A stretch of 64,000 bases of DNA from DASXHD01 sp036488725. Its GTDB lineage: Bacteria; Myxococcota_A; Polyangia; Polyangiales; Polyangiaceae. Positions 17,116 through 25,217 of the stretch are shown here, one piece after another. The stretch's first letter is position 1. Every line of letters begins with the position of its first letter. The notes below the pieces were generated by a model. The model saw only the letters and a list, made by a program, of their open reading frames with translations. It ran no database searches and was not told where the DNA came from. The stretch covers positions 55,066-119,065 of the forward strand of contig DASXHD010000019.1 of the NCBI GenBank assembly GCA_036488725.1, in the 5' to 3' direction. A program made the translations under genes and the position numbers.

Positions 17116-17655
17116 ATGCAGCCTTATCGCGCGAAGCAGCCGACGGTCATCAGGACCGTCCACGTCATGCAGCGACGACCGTGGTGGATTCCGATTCTGC
17201 TCGTCGTTCTTTCGGTTGCGTCGCTCGGCGGCCTCGGCTGGCAAAGGAACCTCGTCGTTTCCCCGACGTTGCTTTGTGGTCAGGACTGCATTTGCGGATT
17301 TGGCGGAACGCACTGCGTGGTGCAGGGTCCGGCGCATTACCGGCCGTCTGCGGATCTGCTGCTCTTGTGCGGCATCCTCTTCGCTCTCGCCGTGTTCTTC
17401 ACGATGTGGCTGCGCAATGCGAAGCCGGTGATCACGGCGCACGCCGACGTGTGCGCCGGGACACTCTCGGTGCTCGTGCGCGACGCCGCCTATGCCGTCA
17501 CATTTGCCGAAAAGCCGGTGCTCGTCTCCCGCGACGGCCGCTATGCGGTTCACACGGCAACGCGCGCGCCGATCGCGCTGGGCGCTCGCCTCTCGCGCAA
17601 GGGTCTCAAGGCGCTCGGCGCGCTCCTCGCCGACGGTCGCCGGGACGCTGCGTGA
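17116..17655 (+). CDS. two-helix membrane protein, function unknown
   Basis: The 179-residue protein has transmembrane helices at about 23-42 and 79-98. They are separated by a short extracytoplasmic loop with four Cys (54, 58, 60, 67), and a soluble C-terminal domain of about 80 residues follows. The Cys-rich loop could form disulfides or bind a metal. An internal Met at residue 18 is an alternative start. It follows the GNAT gene after nine bases. I do not recognise the family. Confidence 0.7.
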   Translation: MQPYRAKQPTVIRTVHVMQRRPWWIPILLVVLSVASLGGLGWQRNLVVSPTLLCGQDCICGFGGTHCVVQGPAHYRPSADLLLLCGILFALAVFFTMWLRNAKPVITAHADVCAGTLSVLVRDAAYAVTFAEKPVLVSRDGRYAVHTATRAPIALGARLSRKGLKALGALLADGRRDAA

Positions 17656-17713
17656 CTCGAGCGCGCCGATCCGACCGGCGAGCTCTCGCGTAGAGAAAAG
17701 TAGGAGGCTCGGC

Positions 17714-18892
17714 ATGCGAATCGTCGGTTTCGCGTTCGGTGGCATCATTTTGAGCGCCCTGGCTTGCAGCGGCCGGGGCGACGAGACGTCTTCGACCGCC
17801 CAAGCGCAGACGAGCGAAGCGACGACGATCGCGTCGCCCGTGGCGAACAGCGCGCAGAGCTCCTCGAGCGTCCATGTCGTCGCGTCGAGCACGAGCGCGA
17901 GCCTCATCCGCGTTTGCCAAGTCTACGTCGACGGCACGAAGGCCTTCGAGCAGACCAACGCGACGACGCATTGCGACGTCGACACCGACGTCACGGTCGG
18001 AGAAGGAGCGCACACGCTCACGGTCCAAGCATTGAATACGAAGTACGCCGTCGCGTCGCACGCGTCGGTTTCATTTTCGGTGAGCGCGCCCGACGGCGCG
18101 TATGCGGACATCGATCAAGCGCTTCCCTGGCAAACGTGCGGCAACTGCGCGAACTCCGGCGCGAGCGGCGCGACCGCGTACACGTCGCTCGTCGGCGTCA
18201 CCGCGCCTTCCGAGGACGGCCACGCGATGCTGAACACGGTCGGCGAAGGGACCAGCGGTGCGAACCACCCGCCGTACGGCGACGCGTACTGGTGGAAGGA
18301 GCACGGTGCGCTCTCGTCACGGGTCGTCGAGCTCGAGTACGCGCTCGATCTCTACATTCCCGCGACGAACGACGAAGGGCAGCCGACCGATCCCCAAGCC
18401 ATCGAATTCGAAGTACAGCAGACGCGGAACAACCGCGTTTACAACTTTGCTTGGCAGAACGACTACTCGCAAAACGAGTGGCGCGTCTTCCAAATCGCGG
18501 CGCCCGGACACGGCGCGTGGCTCCCCTCCGGCATCACCGGCGCGAGCTTCGGCGGCTCGACCAAGCTCGCGACGAACGCGTGGCATCATATCGCGACGCA
18601 CTTCTCGGTCGACACGAGCACGGATCCCGAGACCATCCATCACGATTATCTCGACGTCGACGGCACGCGCTACTTCCCGACGACGAACGTCCACGCGTAC
18701 GTCGTGCCGTCGAGCGATCCGCGCTACCCGCGTCGCGATCAATTCTCGAACGCCGTGCAGCTCGACATGCGGGGCGTCGCGTGCAACGCAGGCTCGTCGC
18801 CCAGCTGCCGGCAAGGCTCGGACGGCGTTTATCGCATCGGCGTTCCGTTCCACGTCGCGTGGGACAAAATCAATCTCGCGTATTGGTTCTGA
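17714..18892 (+). CDS. lipoprotein with Ig-like and LamG-like domains
   Basis: The 392-residue protein has a signal peptide with lipidation at Cys18 (SALAC) and a Ser/Thr/Ala linker. An Ig-like domain spans about 50-130 (SVHVVASSTSASLIRVCQVYV). A concanavalin-like domain follows from about 200, in which NFAWQNDYSQNEWRVFQ and NAWHHIATHFSVDT mark the conserved strands. Proteins with this pair are common in Acidobacteria and Myxococcota and are usually uncharacterised, probably binding polysaccharide at the surface. GGAGG lies seven bases before the ATG at 17714, which decides the start. Confidence 0.78.
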   Translation: MRIVGFAFGGIILSALACSGRGDETSSTAQAQTSEATTIASPVANSAQSSSSVHVVASSTSASLIRVCQVYVDGTKAFEQTNATTHCDVDTDVTVGEGAHTLTVQALNTKYAVASHASVSFSVSAPDGAYADIDQALPWQTCGNCANSGASGATAYTSLVGVTAPSEDGHAMLNTVGEGTSGANHPPYGDAYWWKEHGALSSRVVELEYALDLYIPATNDEGQPTDPQAIEFEVQQTRNNRVYNFAWQNDYSQNEWRVFQIAAPGHGAWLPSGITGASFGGSTKLATNAWHHIATHFSVDTSTDPETIHHDYLDVDGTRYFPTTNVHAYVVPSSDPRYPRRDQFSNAVQLDMRGVACNAGSSPSCRQGSDGVYRIGVPFHVAWDKINLAYWF

Positions 18893-18992
18893 TCGACCGG
18901 CGAAACGCTCGAGATGGTGCCGAGCAAGCGCGTCGGACGTGCGTTGCGGAGTCGAAGGAAGAAGGCGGCCTCGAACCGAGTCCGATGCTCGT

Positions 18993-19410
18993 ATGAACCG
19001 AGCGACCGCTCTCATTCTTCTCGCCAGCGCGTGCGCGTGCCACGAACCCGCTGACGCGAGCGTGCACGTCGAGGCGCCGGCAGCGGTCGAAACGGTTTCC
19101 GCCGCATCGCCCACGCCGACCGCGAGCGCATCACCCGCGCCGACGGACGACGCGGTCGGCACGAGTGGCTCGTTCAGCTTACGAAAATGGTCTCCGCGGA
19201 AATCCCGCGCTCGCGGGCAAGGTCGCGGTGAAGTTCGTCATCGGCACGAAAGGCGACGTCACGAGCGCCGCGCCCGCCGTCGGCACCACCCTGCCGGACG
19301 CGACGGTGGTGTCGTGCGTCATGGGCGTGGTCACGAGCCTTTCGTTCCCGCAGCCCGAAGCCGGCACCGTCACCGTGGTCTATCCGATCATCTTTTCGCC
19401 GGGCAAGTGA
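18993..19410 (+). pseudogene. lipoprotein with AgmX-like C-terminal domain, broken by one frameshift
   Basis: From the ATG at 18993 the first frame gives a signal peptide with lipobox (ASACAC) and a Pro/Ala/Ser/Thr linker to about 19160. The AgmX-like domain then continues in the next frame to the stop at 19410, including ARSAYENGLRGNPALAGKV, LPDATVVSC and LSFPQPEAGTVTVVYP. Its pattern matches the C-terminal domain of the protein encoded at 13254-13871. One extra or missing base in about 19150-19170 would join the halves. It could be a sequencing error, but the neighbouring genes are also broken, which favours real decay. Confidence 0.7.
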
Positions 19411-19422
19411 CCCAAAGCATCG

Positions 19423-19560
19423 ATGTCACGACCCGAATTCATCAAACATTGGACTGAGCTTCTTTCTGCCGACGACCGTCGTTACCCGGGCAGCGACGAG
19501 CTGCGCAGCCTTGGGCAAAAAGCTCGGGCTCACACGGATGGGAGAAGCGAACAAGAATAA
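19423..19560 (+). pseudogene. N-terminal fragment of a cupin-family gene
   Basis: An open frame from the ATG at 19423 gives 45 residues starting MSRPEFIKHWTELLSADDRR, then YPGSDELRSLG. This closely follows the usual N-terminus of a cupin family (RPEFIKHW...YPGSDELLSIG...LGLTRLG). The continuation LGLTRMGE is found in the next frame at about 19520-19545, after which similarity ends. The beta-barrel with the metal-binding residues is missing. This is a 5' remnant of a lost gene, lying directly after the broken AgmX-like lipoprotein. Confidence 0.6.
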
Positions 19561-19905
19561 AATAAGTGCATTTACCCTCTACACCCTAATCGTAACGAGG
19601 AGATCGGCGATGCTCTATGGAGAGATTGCCCGAGCGCTCGCTCGGAAACCACGATGGGCTTCCGGACAAGCTGAGGCGCTAGGCCTGGCGTTCGCGAGAT
19701 CGCCCTTGCTCGACTGGACGACGAGGAACGAGCCGCCGAAGACCCTCCCCTTCGCGACGCGCTCGATCGTCAGCTGGAAATCGCGAAGTGAAGCGTGAAG
19801 CTCTGCCCGGTAAGCCTTTACGTAAGGCGCGGTTATCGCGCAGCGAAGGGCAGCGCGTCGACGGCGGTCGCGAGGTAGGCACACGCGTTGCTCAAGGTGT
19901 CGGGC
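19561..19905. other. 345-base gap with weak reading frames only
   Basis: No convincing gene is present. A 62-codon frame on the plus strand (19610-19798) has a good ribosome binding site (CGAGGAG seven bases before its ATG) but no recognisable content. On the minus strand, two frames (19907-19833 and then to about 19615) read like protein when joined by a shift of one, beginning MPDTLSNACAYLATAVDA and continuing YVKAYRAELHASLRDFQLTI. This might be another decayed gene. Confidence 0.3.
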
Positions 19906-21075
19906 ATGCGATGTCCTTCGATCGGGCTGCCTCTGATCTTGGCTGCTTCCGCGTGCGCGACCGAAGGGACGCAATCGGTCGTCGCGACGCCGAGTCCCGA
20001 GCCGTCGGTCACGCAGGGACAAAGCGTCGTCGTCGTCTCGCCGCCGCCGAAACCGCCAGTCCCATTCGAGCTGCCAAAAGGATTTCGCGCGCGCGTCGAT
20101 CGCCCGGCGCTCGTCGCGACGCTCGGCGATCGGCTCGTTCTCTTGCGACGCATCGAACGTTGCGAAAAAATTCCGGGGCCGAGCGGCACCGTCTACCTCC
20201 CGAAGCTCGGAGCCGGGACCTTCACGGCGCCCGCATCCGATTTTCACTCGTGCACGACTTGGGTCGACGCGCTCGATCGTGACGGCGCGCCGATTTGGGC
20301 AAGCCCGACCGAGCCGGGTCATCGCTTCATGATCGTGCTCGGCGATCGATTTCTAGCGGCAGGTCCCGGCGGCGCCGCGCTCTTCGACGTCGCGACGGGC
20401 GAGCGTCGCAACGACGTCCGCGATCCCGTGCTCGGTCGCGAAGTGTGCGTCGACGCGCCGCACGATCGTGCGTTTTTCAGCGATTGGGACGATAAAACGA
20501 AAGACGCGGTGGTCGACCTCGGGACGATGCGAGTCGATCCCGCGGGCGCGCAGCGATGTCCGGTCGAGCCGTTCACGCGATGCGACGAAGGAACGGCGCT
20601 CGCATGCCTCGAGCCGCGCGACGAGCGGCGACCCCCGACGACCGCGGTCTCCGGATTTTACGAAGCGTCGACGCTCCGCAGCGGGGCCGACGAGGTGCTG
20701 CTCGGTCATCGCACGCGAGGCCGAAAGCTGCCGATGGTCGTCGCGATCGATCCGACGAGCCACGCGAAGCGATGGTCGCTCGTCGTGCCGCCCGCCGACA
20801 CGCAAGCACAGGCCGCCGAGGACGCGCTCTTTCCGCATCGCTTCGTCGACATCGCGTTCGGAACGCTCTTTCTCGAATACGACGCTTGGGCGAATCACCC
20901 GCACCTCGCCGCGTTCGACATGAAAGACGGCGCGCGACGCTGGGACGTCCCGGTCGGCGCGTTCGTCGGGTTCACTCCGACGGCCGATCGCATTTACTTG
21001 AGCGACAAAGACGGCATGCGCGTCCTCGACGCGCGAACGGGCGCCGAGCGATTCAACGACACCTACGCGCTGTGA
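19906..21075 (+). CDS. lipoprotein with PQQ-like beta-propeller
   Basis: The 389-residue protein has a short signal peptide with lipobox ASAC and a Ser/Pro/Val linker. Repeated blade-like segments follow, such as VDALDRDGAPIWASPTEPG, AAFDMKDGARRWDVPV and RVLDARTGAERF, which are the pattern of PQQ-enzyme-like beta-propeller repeats. No PQQ-binding tryptophan docking motif is obvious, so it is more likely a scaffold or binding protein than a dehydrogenase. The ATG at 19906 is preferred; TTG at 19888 and GTG at 19897 are in frame but precede the signal peptide. Its start overlaps a minus-strand ATG (19905-19907). Confidence 0.7.
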   Translation: MRCPSIGLPLILAASACATEGTQSVVATPSPEPSVTQGQSVVVVSPPPKPPVPFELPKGFRARVDRPALVATLGDRLVLLRRIERCEKIPGPSGTVYLPKLGAGTFTAPASDFHSCTTWVDALDRDGAPIWASPTEPGHRFMIVLGDRFLAAGPGGAALFDVATGERRNDVRDPVLGREVCVDAPHDRAFFSDWDDKTKDAVVDLGTMRVDPAGAQRCPVEPFTRCDEGTALACLEPRDERRPPTTAVSGFYEASTLRSGADEVLLGHRTRGRKLPMVVAIDPTSHAKRWSLVVPPADTQAQAAEDALFPHRFVDIAFGTLFLEYDAWANHPHLAAFDMKDGARRWDVPVGAFVGFTPTADRIYLSDKDGMRVLDARTGAERFNDTYAL

Positions 21076-21098
21076 ACATTGAGCTCGCGACGCGCCGA

Positions 21099-21599
21099 TC
21101 ACTTGATGCACGAAGACGGAATCGCCCGGCACACGGTCGCGGCGAGGATCTTCGGCGCGCACGACTTTTCGATGCATGTCGCCATCTGCGCGTGACACCC
21201 GACGTTCACGACGCAGCCTTCGTCGCTGATGCCTTGGCACGAGCGGACGACGTCGCATGGCGTCGCAGCGCGAGCTTTCGCGAAGACGTCGCACGAGACT
21301 TCGGCCGGCGCCGACTCGGTGCACGGGAGGGCGGTGCAGTTCGATCGGCGAACGAAGCACTTTCCGTTCGTCTGAAAGACGCAGGGCACGTCGAGCTGCC
21401 CGGGTGAACAGCGCCGGTCCACCGTCGGAGCGGCAGGCGCCGACGCCGCGGCCGTCACCGTTGCCGACTCCGACGCCGTCGCGGTCGCCGACGCCGAGGC
21501 CGTGGCGGCGTTCGTCGGCAGCGGCGCCACGGTGACGGTGCTCGCCGGTTGGGTTTCGTTGCATCCCAAAAGGATCAAAACGACCGCGACTCGTCTCAT
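21099..21599 (-). CDS. Cys-rich lipoprotein, function unknown
   Basis: The 166-residue protein has a short signal peptide with lipobox LLGC at Cys13 and a Thr/Ala/Ser linker to about 60. A C-terminal domain then has twelve Cys residues in a regular spacing (for example CSPGQLDVPC, CTESAPAEVSC, CQGISDEGC, CIEKSCAPK). The Cys pattern suggests a disulfide-rich fold outside the cytoplasm. No catalytic motif is visible. It converges with the propeller lipoprotein gene, 23 bases away. The ATG at 21599 is chosen because the hydrophobic core begins immediately. Confidence 0.7.
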   Translation of the reverse strand: MRRVAVVLILLGCNETQPASTVTVAPLPTNAATASASATATASESATVTAAASAPAAPTVDRRCSPGQLDVPCVFQTNGKCFVRRSNCTALPCTESAPAEVSCDVFAKARAATPCDVVRSCQGISDEGCVVNVGCHAQMATCIEKSCAPKILAATVCRAIPSSCIK

Positions 21600-21789
21600 C
21601 GGATCGCATCTTACGTCAGCTCGTGTCAGGCGTGAGACGGGCGGCCTGCAGGTCGTTGAGCTCGACATCGCGCGTTCGCGCGGCGCCGAATGCGCTCGCC
21701 TCCGATGCGTGGCGCGCGACGCTCGACGCGGCCGCGCGCCGGAAAACGTCGCGCTTGCGAGAACGCAGAAGGCGCGCTCGAATGAGACG

Positions 21790-22409
21790 ATGGACTCGTG
21801 GCGCATCGCGGGCGCGCTGTCGCTGCTGATCGTGCCCGCGGCGTGTAGCCTGATTGATCTCTCCGATCTGCGCGGCGAGGCGGGCGTGGTGCCGGACGCG
21901 AGCTCCGACGTGCCATCGACGAGTAGCTGCACGAGCGCCGCGCAGTGCCCGGGGGCAACTACTTCAGCTGCGCGCGCACCGGGCTGCCCGCGCAAGTGTG
22001 GTGCTGGGGAGAGAATCGCTTCAACTCACTCGGCGCCAACCTCCCGCCGCCCGCGGGCAATCCGACGGAGGTCGCGCTCAGCGCCCAGGAGATGACGATC
22101 GGCTTCGGTCACGTCGAGGGCGGCGACGATCACGCGTGCGCGAAGCTGAACGACTCGGTCTTGGTGTGTTGGGGAGGCAACGAGACCGGGCAGCTCGGGA
22201 GCGCGCCCGTGCTCGACGGAGGCCTGCCGCCGACGGTCGTCTACTCCAACGTCGCGAGCTTCTCCGCGGGCTACCAGCACACGTGCGCGCTCACCAACGA
22301 CAACCAGCTCCTTTGCTTTGGCGCGAACCCGATGGGCGAGCTCGGCGACGGCACGACGACGCCGCACGCGACGCCCACCCTCGTCGCGCCCGCGTGCCCT
22401 GTGCCTTGA
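21790..22409 (+). pseudogene. RCC1-repeat lipoprotein, frameshifted at a G5 run and probably truncated
   Basis: The ATG at 21790 gives a signal peptide with lipobox PAAC and an acidic linker up to TSAAQCPG at about 21950. From there the RCC1-like repeats lie in another frame (21945-22409): QVWCWGENRFNSLG, VLVCWGGNETGQLG and LLCFGANPMGELG. The two frames meet in a run of five G (21951-21955); six G would restore one reading frame. Only about three of the usual seven propeller repeats are present, so the 3' end is also short. This is either a sequencing indel in the homopolymer or a decaying gene. Confidence 0.72.
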
Positions 22410-22481
22410 TCGCTTCGGCCGGCCCGAAGCCATTCGAACGCGCGACGTCAAGCTCGCGCAACGCGGAGATCGGGCGTTTGA

Positions 22482-22904
22482 TCATTCCGCCGGAACATTC
22501 AGCGACTCCAGCGTGCCGTCAGCGCGGAGGATGTTTTCGCAATAAGCACGCGTACCCGATCGGCTGTAGGAACAAGAGAGAACCTCGCGTCGGCCGCAGC
22601 CGGTCGCCTCCCAGAGATCGTCGGCCATTATCTTTCTCCTCGCGTCGACGTTCGATCGCCAGAAGGCCAGCCGGCTTGCGTCCGCGGCGACGTCCGCCGG
22701 CGGCGTGGGGTACGGGGGCAGAGGCCGGTGAAGGTCGCGGCGGTGCACGACGACGACCCGTTCCGGCGGGCAGCTCACGTGCTGAGCGAAGTCTCGGCGG
22801 GCAAAGGCGTTGTCGGACGCGGCGCACGAAAGGACTCCGAGCGCCCCGGCTGCTGCAAAGAGAACCCATTGCCTCCCGAGGTTCCCTGGCGTGGTCGTTC
22901 TCAT
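22482..22904 (-). CDS. small lipoprotein of a Cys-rich myxobacterial family
   Basis: The 140-residue protein has a long signal peptide with lipobox GVLSC (Cys27). The mature domain has the pattern HVSCPPERVVVV, then WEATGCGRREVLSCSYS and a C-terminal YCENILRADG. A CP-x-ERV strand followed by GCGR...C is a recurring motif of small secreted myxobacterial proteins of unknown role, as far as I recall. The spacing and Cys count (five in the mature part) are those of a compact disulfide fold. It lies alone between two broken or divergent genes. Confidence 0.7.
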   Translation of the reverse strand: MRTTTPGNLGRQWVLFAAAGALGVLSCAASDNAFARRDFAQHVSCPPERVVVVHRRDLHRPLPPYPTPPADVAADASRLAFWRSNVDARRKIMADDLWEATGCGRREVLSCSYSRSGTRAYCENILRADGTLESLNVPAE

Positions 22905-23029
22905 CTCGAAGTCTCCTTGACGTTAGTTCGACAGTGATACCAAATCAGTCGCGCGCTTGGACGCAATGGCGCGAACGACGCGCGCGCGCAATCGCGTCGG
23001 AACCTCGGAGTCCGTCGTATCATCGCGAC

Positions 23030-23497
23030 GTGCTGACCGAGAGTGGACGCGGCGCGGTCATTCAGCGGACGAGCGTGATTCTGGCGCTCGCTTGCTCGCC
23101 GTACATCGCCGGATGCGACGCGAAAGACGGACGCCAACGTTCCCTCGCGCGAAGCACGGCCTCCGCGGCGGCGCCCGTCGCCGACGCTCAGCGCGATTGC
23201 GAAGGCGAGCAAGTCGCGGCGCTCGCGGCCCAGTTCCATCTCGACGGCGGGCTGACGTGCGACCGACGCAGGTGTCTCGCCGAGCTCTCGGCAGCCGAGG
23301 CGCAGACGTTGATTACCGGCGCGACGCTTCCTCGCGGCGGGCCGGCGGTCTGCGCCGACGTGAACGCGCAAACCGACTCAAAGGGCGGCTACGCAGCTTA
23401 CGCCGACCCGTGCTGCGATTGGGGCGGGAGCTCGTGCACTCGATCCTTCGGCTGGGCGATCAGCGAACGCGCTCGCAAGCTGTGCATTTCGCGCTGA
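23030..23497 (+). CDS. Cys-rich lipoprotein, function unknown
   Basis: The 155-residue protein has a signal peptide with lipobox IAGC near residue 27 and a Ser/Ala linker. The C-terminal domain holds at least seven Cys, including the block DPCCDWGGSSCTRSFGW. A GTG start at 23030 is needed to include the whole hydrophobic segment. No family is recognised. It is followed after 21 bases by another lipoprotein gene in the same direction, so the two may share a transcript. Confidence 0.65.
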   Translation: MLTESGRGAVIQRTSVILALACSPYIAGCDAKDGRQRSLARSTASAAAPVADAQRDCEGEQVAALAAQFHLDGGLTCDRRRCLAELSAAEAQTLITGATLPRGGPAVCADVNAQTDSKGGYAAYADPCCDWGGSSCTRSFGWAISERARKLCISR

Positions 23498-23518
23498 CCC
23501 TCGTGATAATCTTGTCGC

Positions 23519-24331
23519 GTGTGGGCGCGTCGCTCTCTGGTCGTCGTGAGCGTCTGTACAGCTGCGTGCTCTCTCGTGGTGTCGCTCGGCGACTTGGAAG
23601 GCCCGCGCGACGCCGCGGTCGACGCGGGCGGTGACGCGACGGACGCCCAAGACGCGAGCGACGCCGGCGACGCTTCGACCGCGCCGGACGGGCCCTTCTG
23701 CGCGGCGCACGCCGACGCGAGCTTTTGCGAGGACTTCGACGACGACGCCGTCGCCTTCGGCGCTCGCTGGTCGGGGACGACGGTCAGCGGAGACGGGAGC
23801 GCGCTCGGTCCGACGTCGAGCCGTTTCGTGTCGTCGCCGGTCTCGGCGGCCATCCACGTTTCGGCGGCGGACGCAGGTCTCGCGATCGCGCGTCTCGAAA
23901 AAGCGTTCCCGTCGACCGCACAGAACGTGCAGCTCGATTTCGACGTCTACCTCGTCGCGCGGCCGACCATCGCCAACGTCGATCTCGTCGACATCACCGT
24001 CGGCGAGCTCGAATTCAGCCTTCTTCTCGAGCCCGGGCGCGACCAGGGACGCGAGGAGTACACAGCGCCCGACGGCGGCTATCAGGACTTGCGCTGGATC
24101 GCCGCAACGCCGCTCCCCGCGGGGAAATGGACGCACGTGACGCTTTCCATGACGCTCGGCGCGTCGGGCACCGTCACCCTCGCGTACGACTCGGTCGCGG
24201 TCCGTCTCGGCGCGTGGCTCAGCGCCACCGCGCCCGCAGTCCCGGACTTGCAGATGGGCCTCGCGTTCGAGCAAGCCCCGCGCGACGCGCAAGACATCAA
24301 CGTCGACAACGTCGTGATTGAAGTGAAGTGA
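23519..24331 (+). CDS. LamG-like lipoprotein with Asp/Ala-rich linker
   Basis: The 270-residue protein has a signal peptide with lipobox TAAC at Cys17 and a strongly acidic Asp/Ala linker (about 30-60). A beta-sandwich-type domain follows, beginning SFCEDFDDDAVAFGARW. The ending WTHVTLSMTLGASGTVTLAYDS is typical of concanavalin/LamG-like folds. Such proteins probably bind carbohydrate or other surface ligands. GTG start at 23519. It converges with the hydrolase gene only five bases away. Confidence 0.72.
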   Translation: MWARRSLVVVSVCTAACSLVVSLGDLEGPRDAAVDAGGDATDAQDASDAGDASTAPDGPFCAAHADASFCEDFDDDAVAFGARWSGTTVSGDGSALGPTSSRFVSSPVSAAIHVSAADAGLAIARLEKAFPSTAQNVQLDFDVYLVARPTIANVDLVDITVGELEFSLLLEPGRDQGREEYTAPDGGYQDLRWIAATPLPAGKWTHVTLSMTLGASGTVTLAYDSVAVRLGAWLSATAPAVPDLQMGLAFEQAPRDAQDINVDNVVIEVK

Positions 24332-24336
24332 GCGCG

Positions 24337-25155
24337 TCAGGCGTCGATCCAACCCGCCAAGTCCCGGTTCAGCCGATCAACGTGCGTCACGAGCAGCCCG
24401 TGCGGCGCGCCCTCGTAGACCTCGAGTCGGCTGCCGGCGATTAACGCAGCGGTCCGCTTGCCGGTGAGCTCCAACGGCGCCGACTTGTCTTGCTCGCCGT
24501 GGATCACGAGCGTCGGCGCGCGGATCGACGCGACCTCTGCGCGAAGATCGGTCTCGGTGATCGTGTGATTCAGATCGATCAGCGCTTTCAGCGATGCCTG
24601 CGCCCCCATCGCCGCGATCCACGCCGCGGTCTCGGGCGAAGTCTCGGGCAGGACGAAGCTGCGCGCGTTGTCCGCGAGGAACTTCGGCGCGTCCGCCGCC
24701 AAACGCTCGCGGCGCAAGGCGAGCTGCGCCGGCTCGACGCCGTCCGGATTGTCGGCGGTCTTCATGATGAACGGCAGCGCCGAGGAGATCAGCACCAAGC
24801 TCGAGATGCGCGCGCCGCCGTGGCGACTGAGATAGCGGACGATTTCCGCCGGTCCCATCGAATGTCCGACGAGCACGACGTCGCGCAGATCGAGGCGGTC
24901 GAGCACGGCGGCGAGATCGTCGGCCAAGCGGTCGTAGCGGTAGCCTTGCCCGGGATCGCTGCTGCGGCCATGGCTGCGCTTGTCGTACGCGACGCACAGC
25001 GCGCGCGCCGAGAGCGCGGCCATCTGGTACTGGAAAATGTCGCATGTCACCGCCCAGCCGTGCACGAACACCACCGGCCGGCCGCGGCCCCACGCGCGCA
25101 CGTAGAGGCGGGCGCCGTCCGGCGTCTCGATCTCGGGCGTGGCGGCGCGCTCCAT
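24337..25155 (-). CDS. alpha/beta hydrolase
   Basis: The 272-residue protein has the oxyanion-hole motif VVFVHGWAV near 28-36 and the nucleophile elbow LVGHSMG with Ser99. An acidic residue lies in HGEQDKSAPLEL near 225, and the catalytic His is near 252 in GAPHGLLVTH. This is the layout of non-haem chloroperoxidase/arylesterase-type hydrolases, cytoplasmic and without a signal peptide. The start ATG at 25155 precedes the first conserved strand. It is 62 bases downstream of the CHB_HEX_C lipoprotein gene in the same direction. The substrate is unknown. Confidence 0.88.
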   Translation of the reverse strand: MERAATPEIETPDGARLYVRAWGRGRPVVFVHGWAVTCDIFQYQMAALSARALCVAYDKRSHGRSSDPGQGYRYDRLADDLAAVLDRLDLRDVVLVGHSMGPAEIVRYLSRHGGARISSLVLISSALPFIMKTADNPDGVEPAQLALRRERLAADAPKFLADNARSFVLPETSPETAAWIAAMGAQASLKALIDLNHTITETDLRAEVASIRAPTLVIHGEQDKSAPLELTGKRTAALIAGSRLEVYEGAPHGLLVTHVDRLNRDLAGWIDA

Positions 25156-25217
25156 GCGCGCAATGTTGGTCAGCCTGAAAGCTGGATCAAGGGTCTCGAC
25201 CTTTTCGCCGCGTCCGG

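Noticed and set aside
22425..22505. A stretch with ATTCGAACGCGCGAC that resembles the antisense of a tRNA T-arm.
   Set aside because: The flanking bases do not pair into a T-stem or an acceptor stem, so no tRNA is supported.
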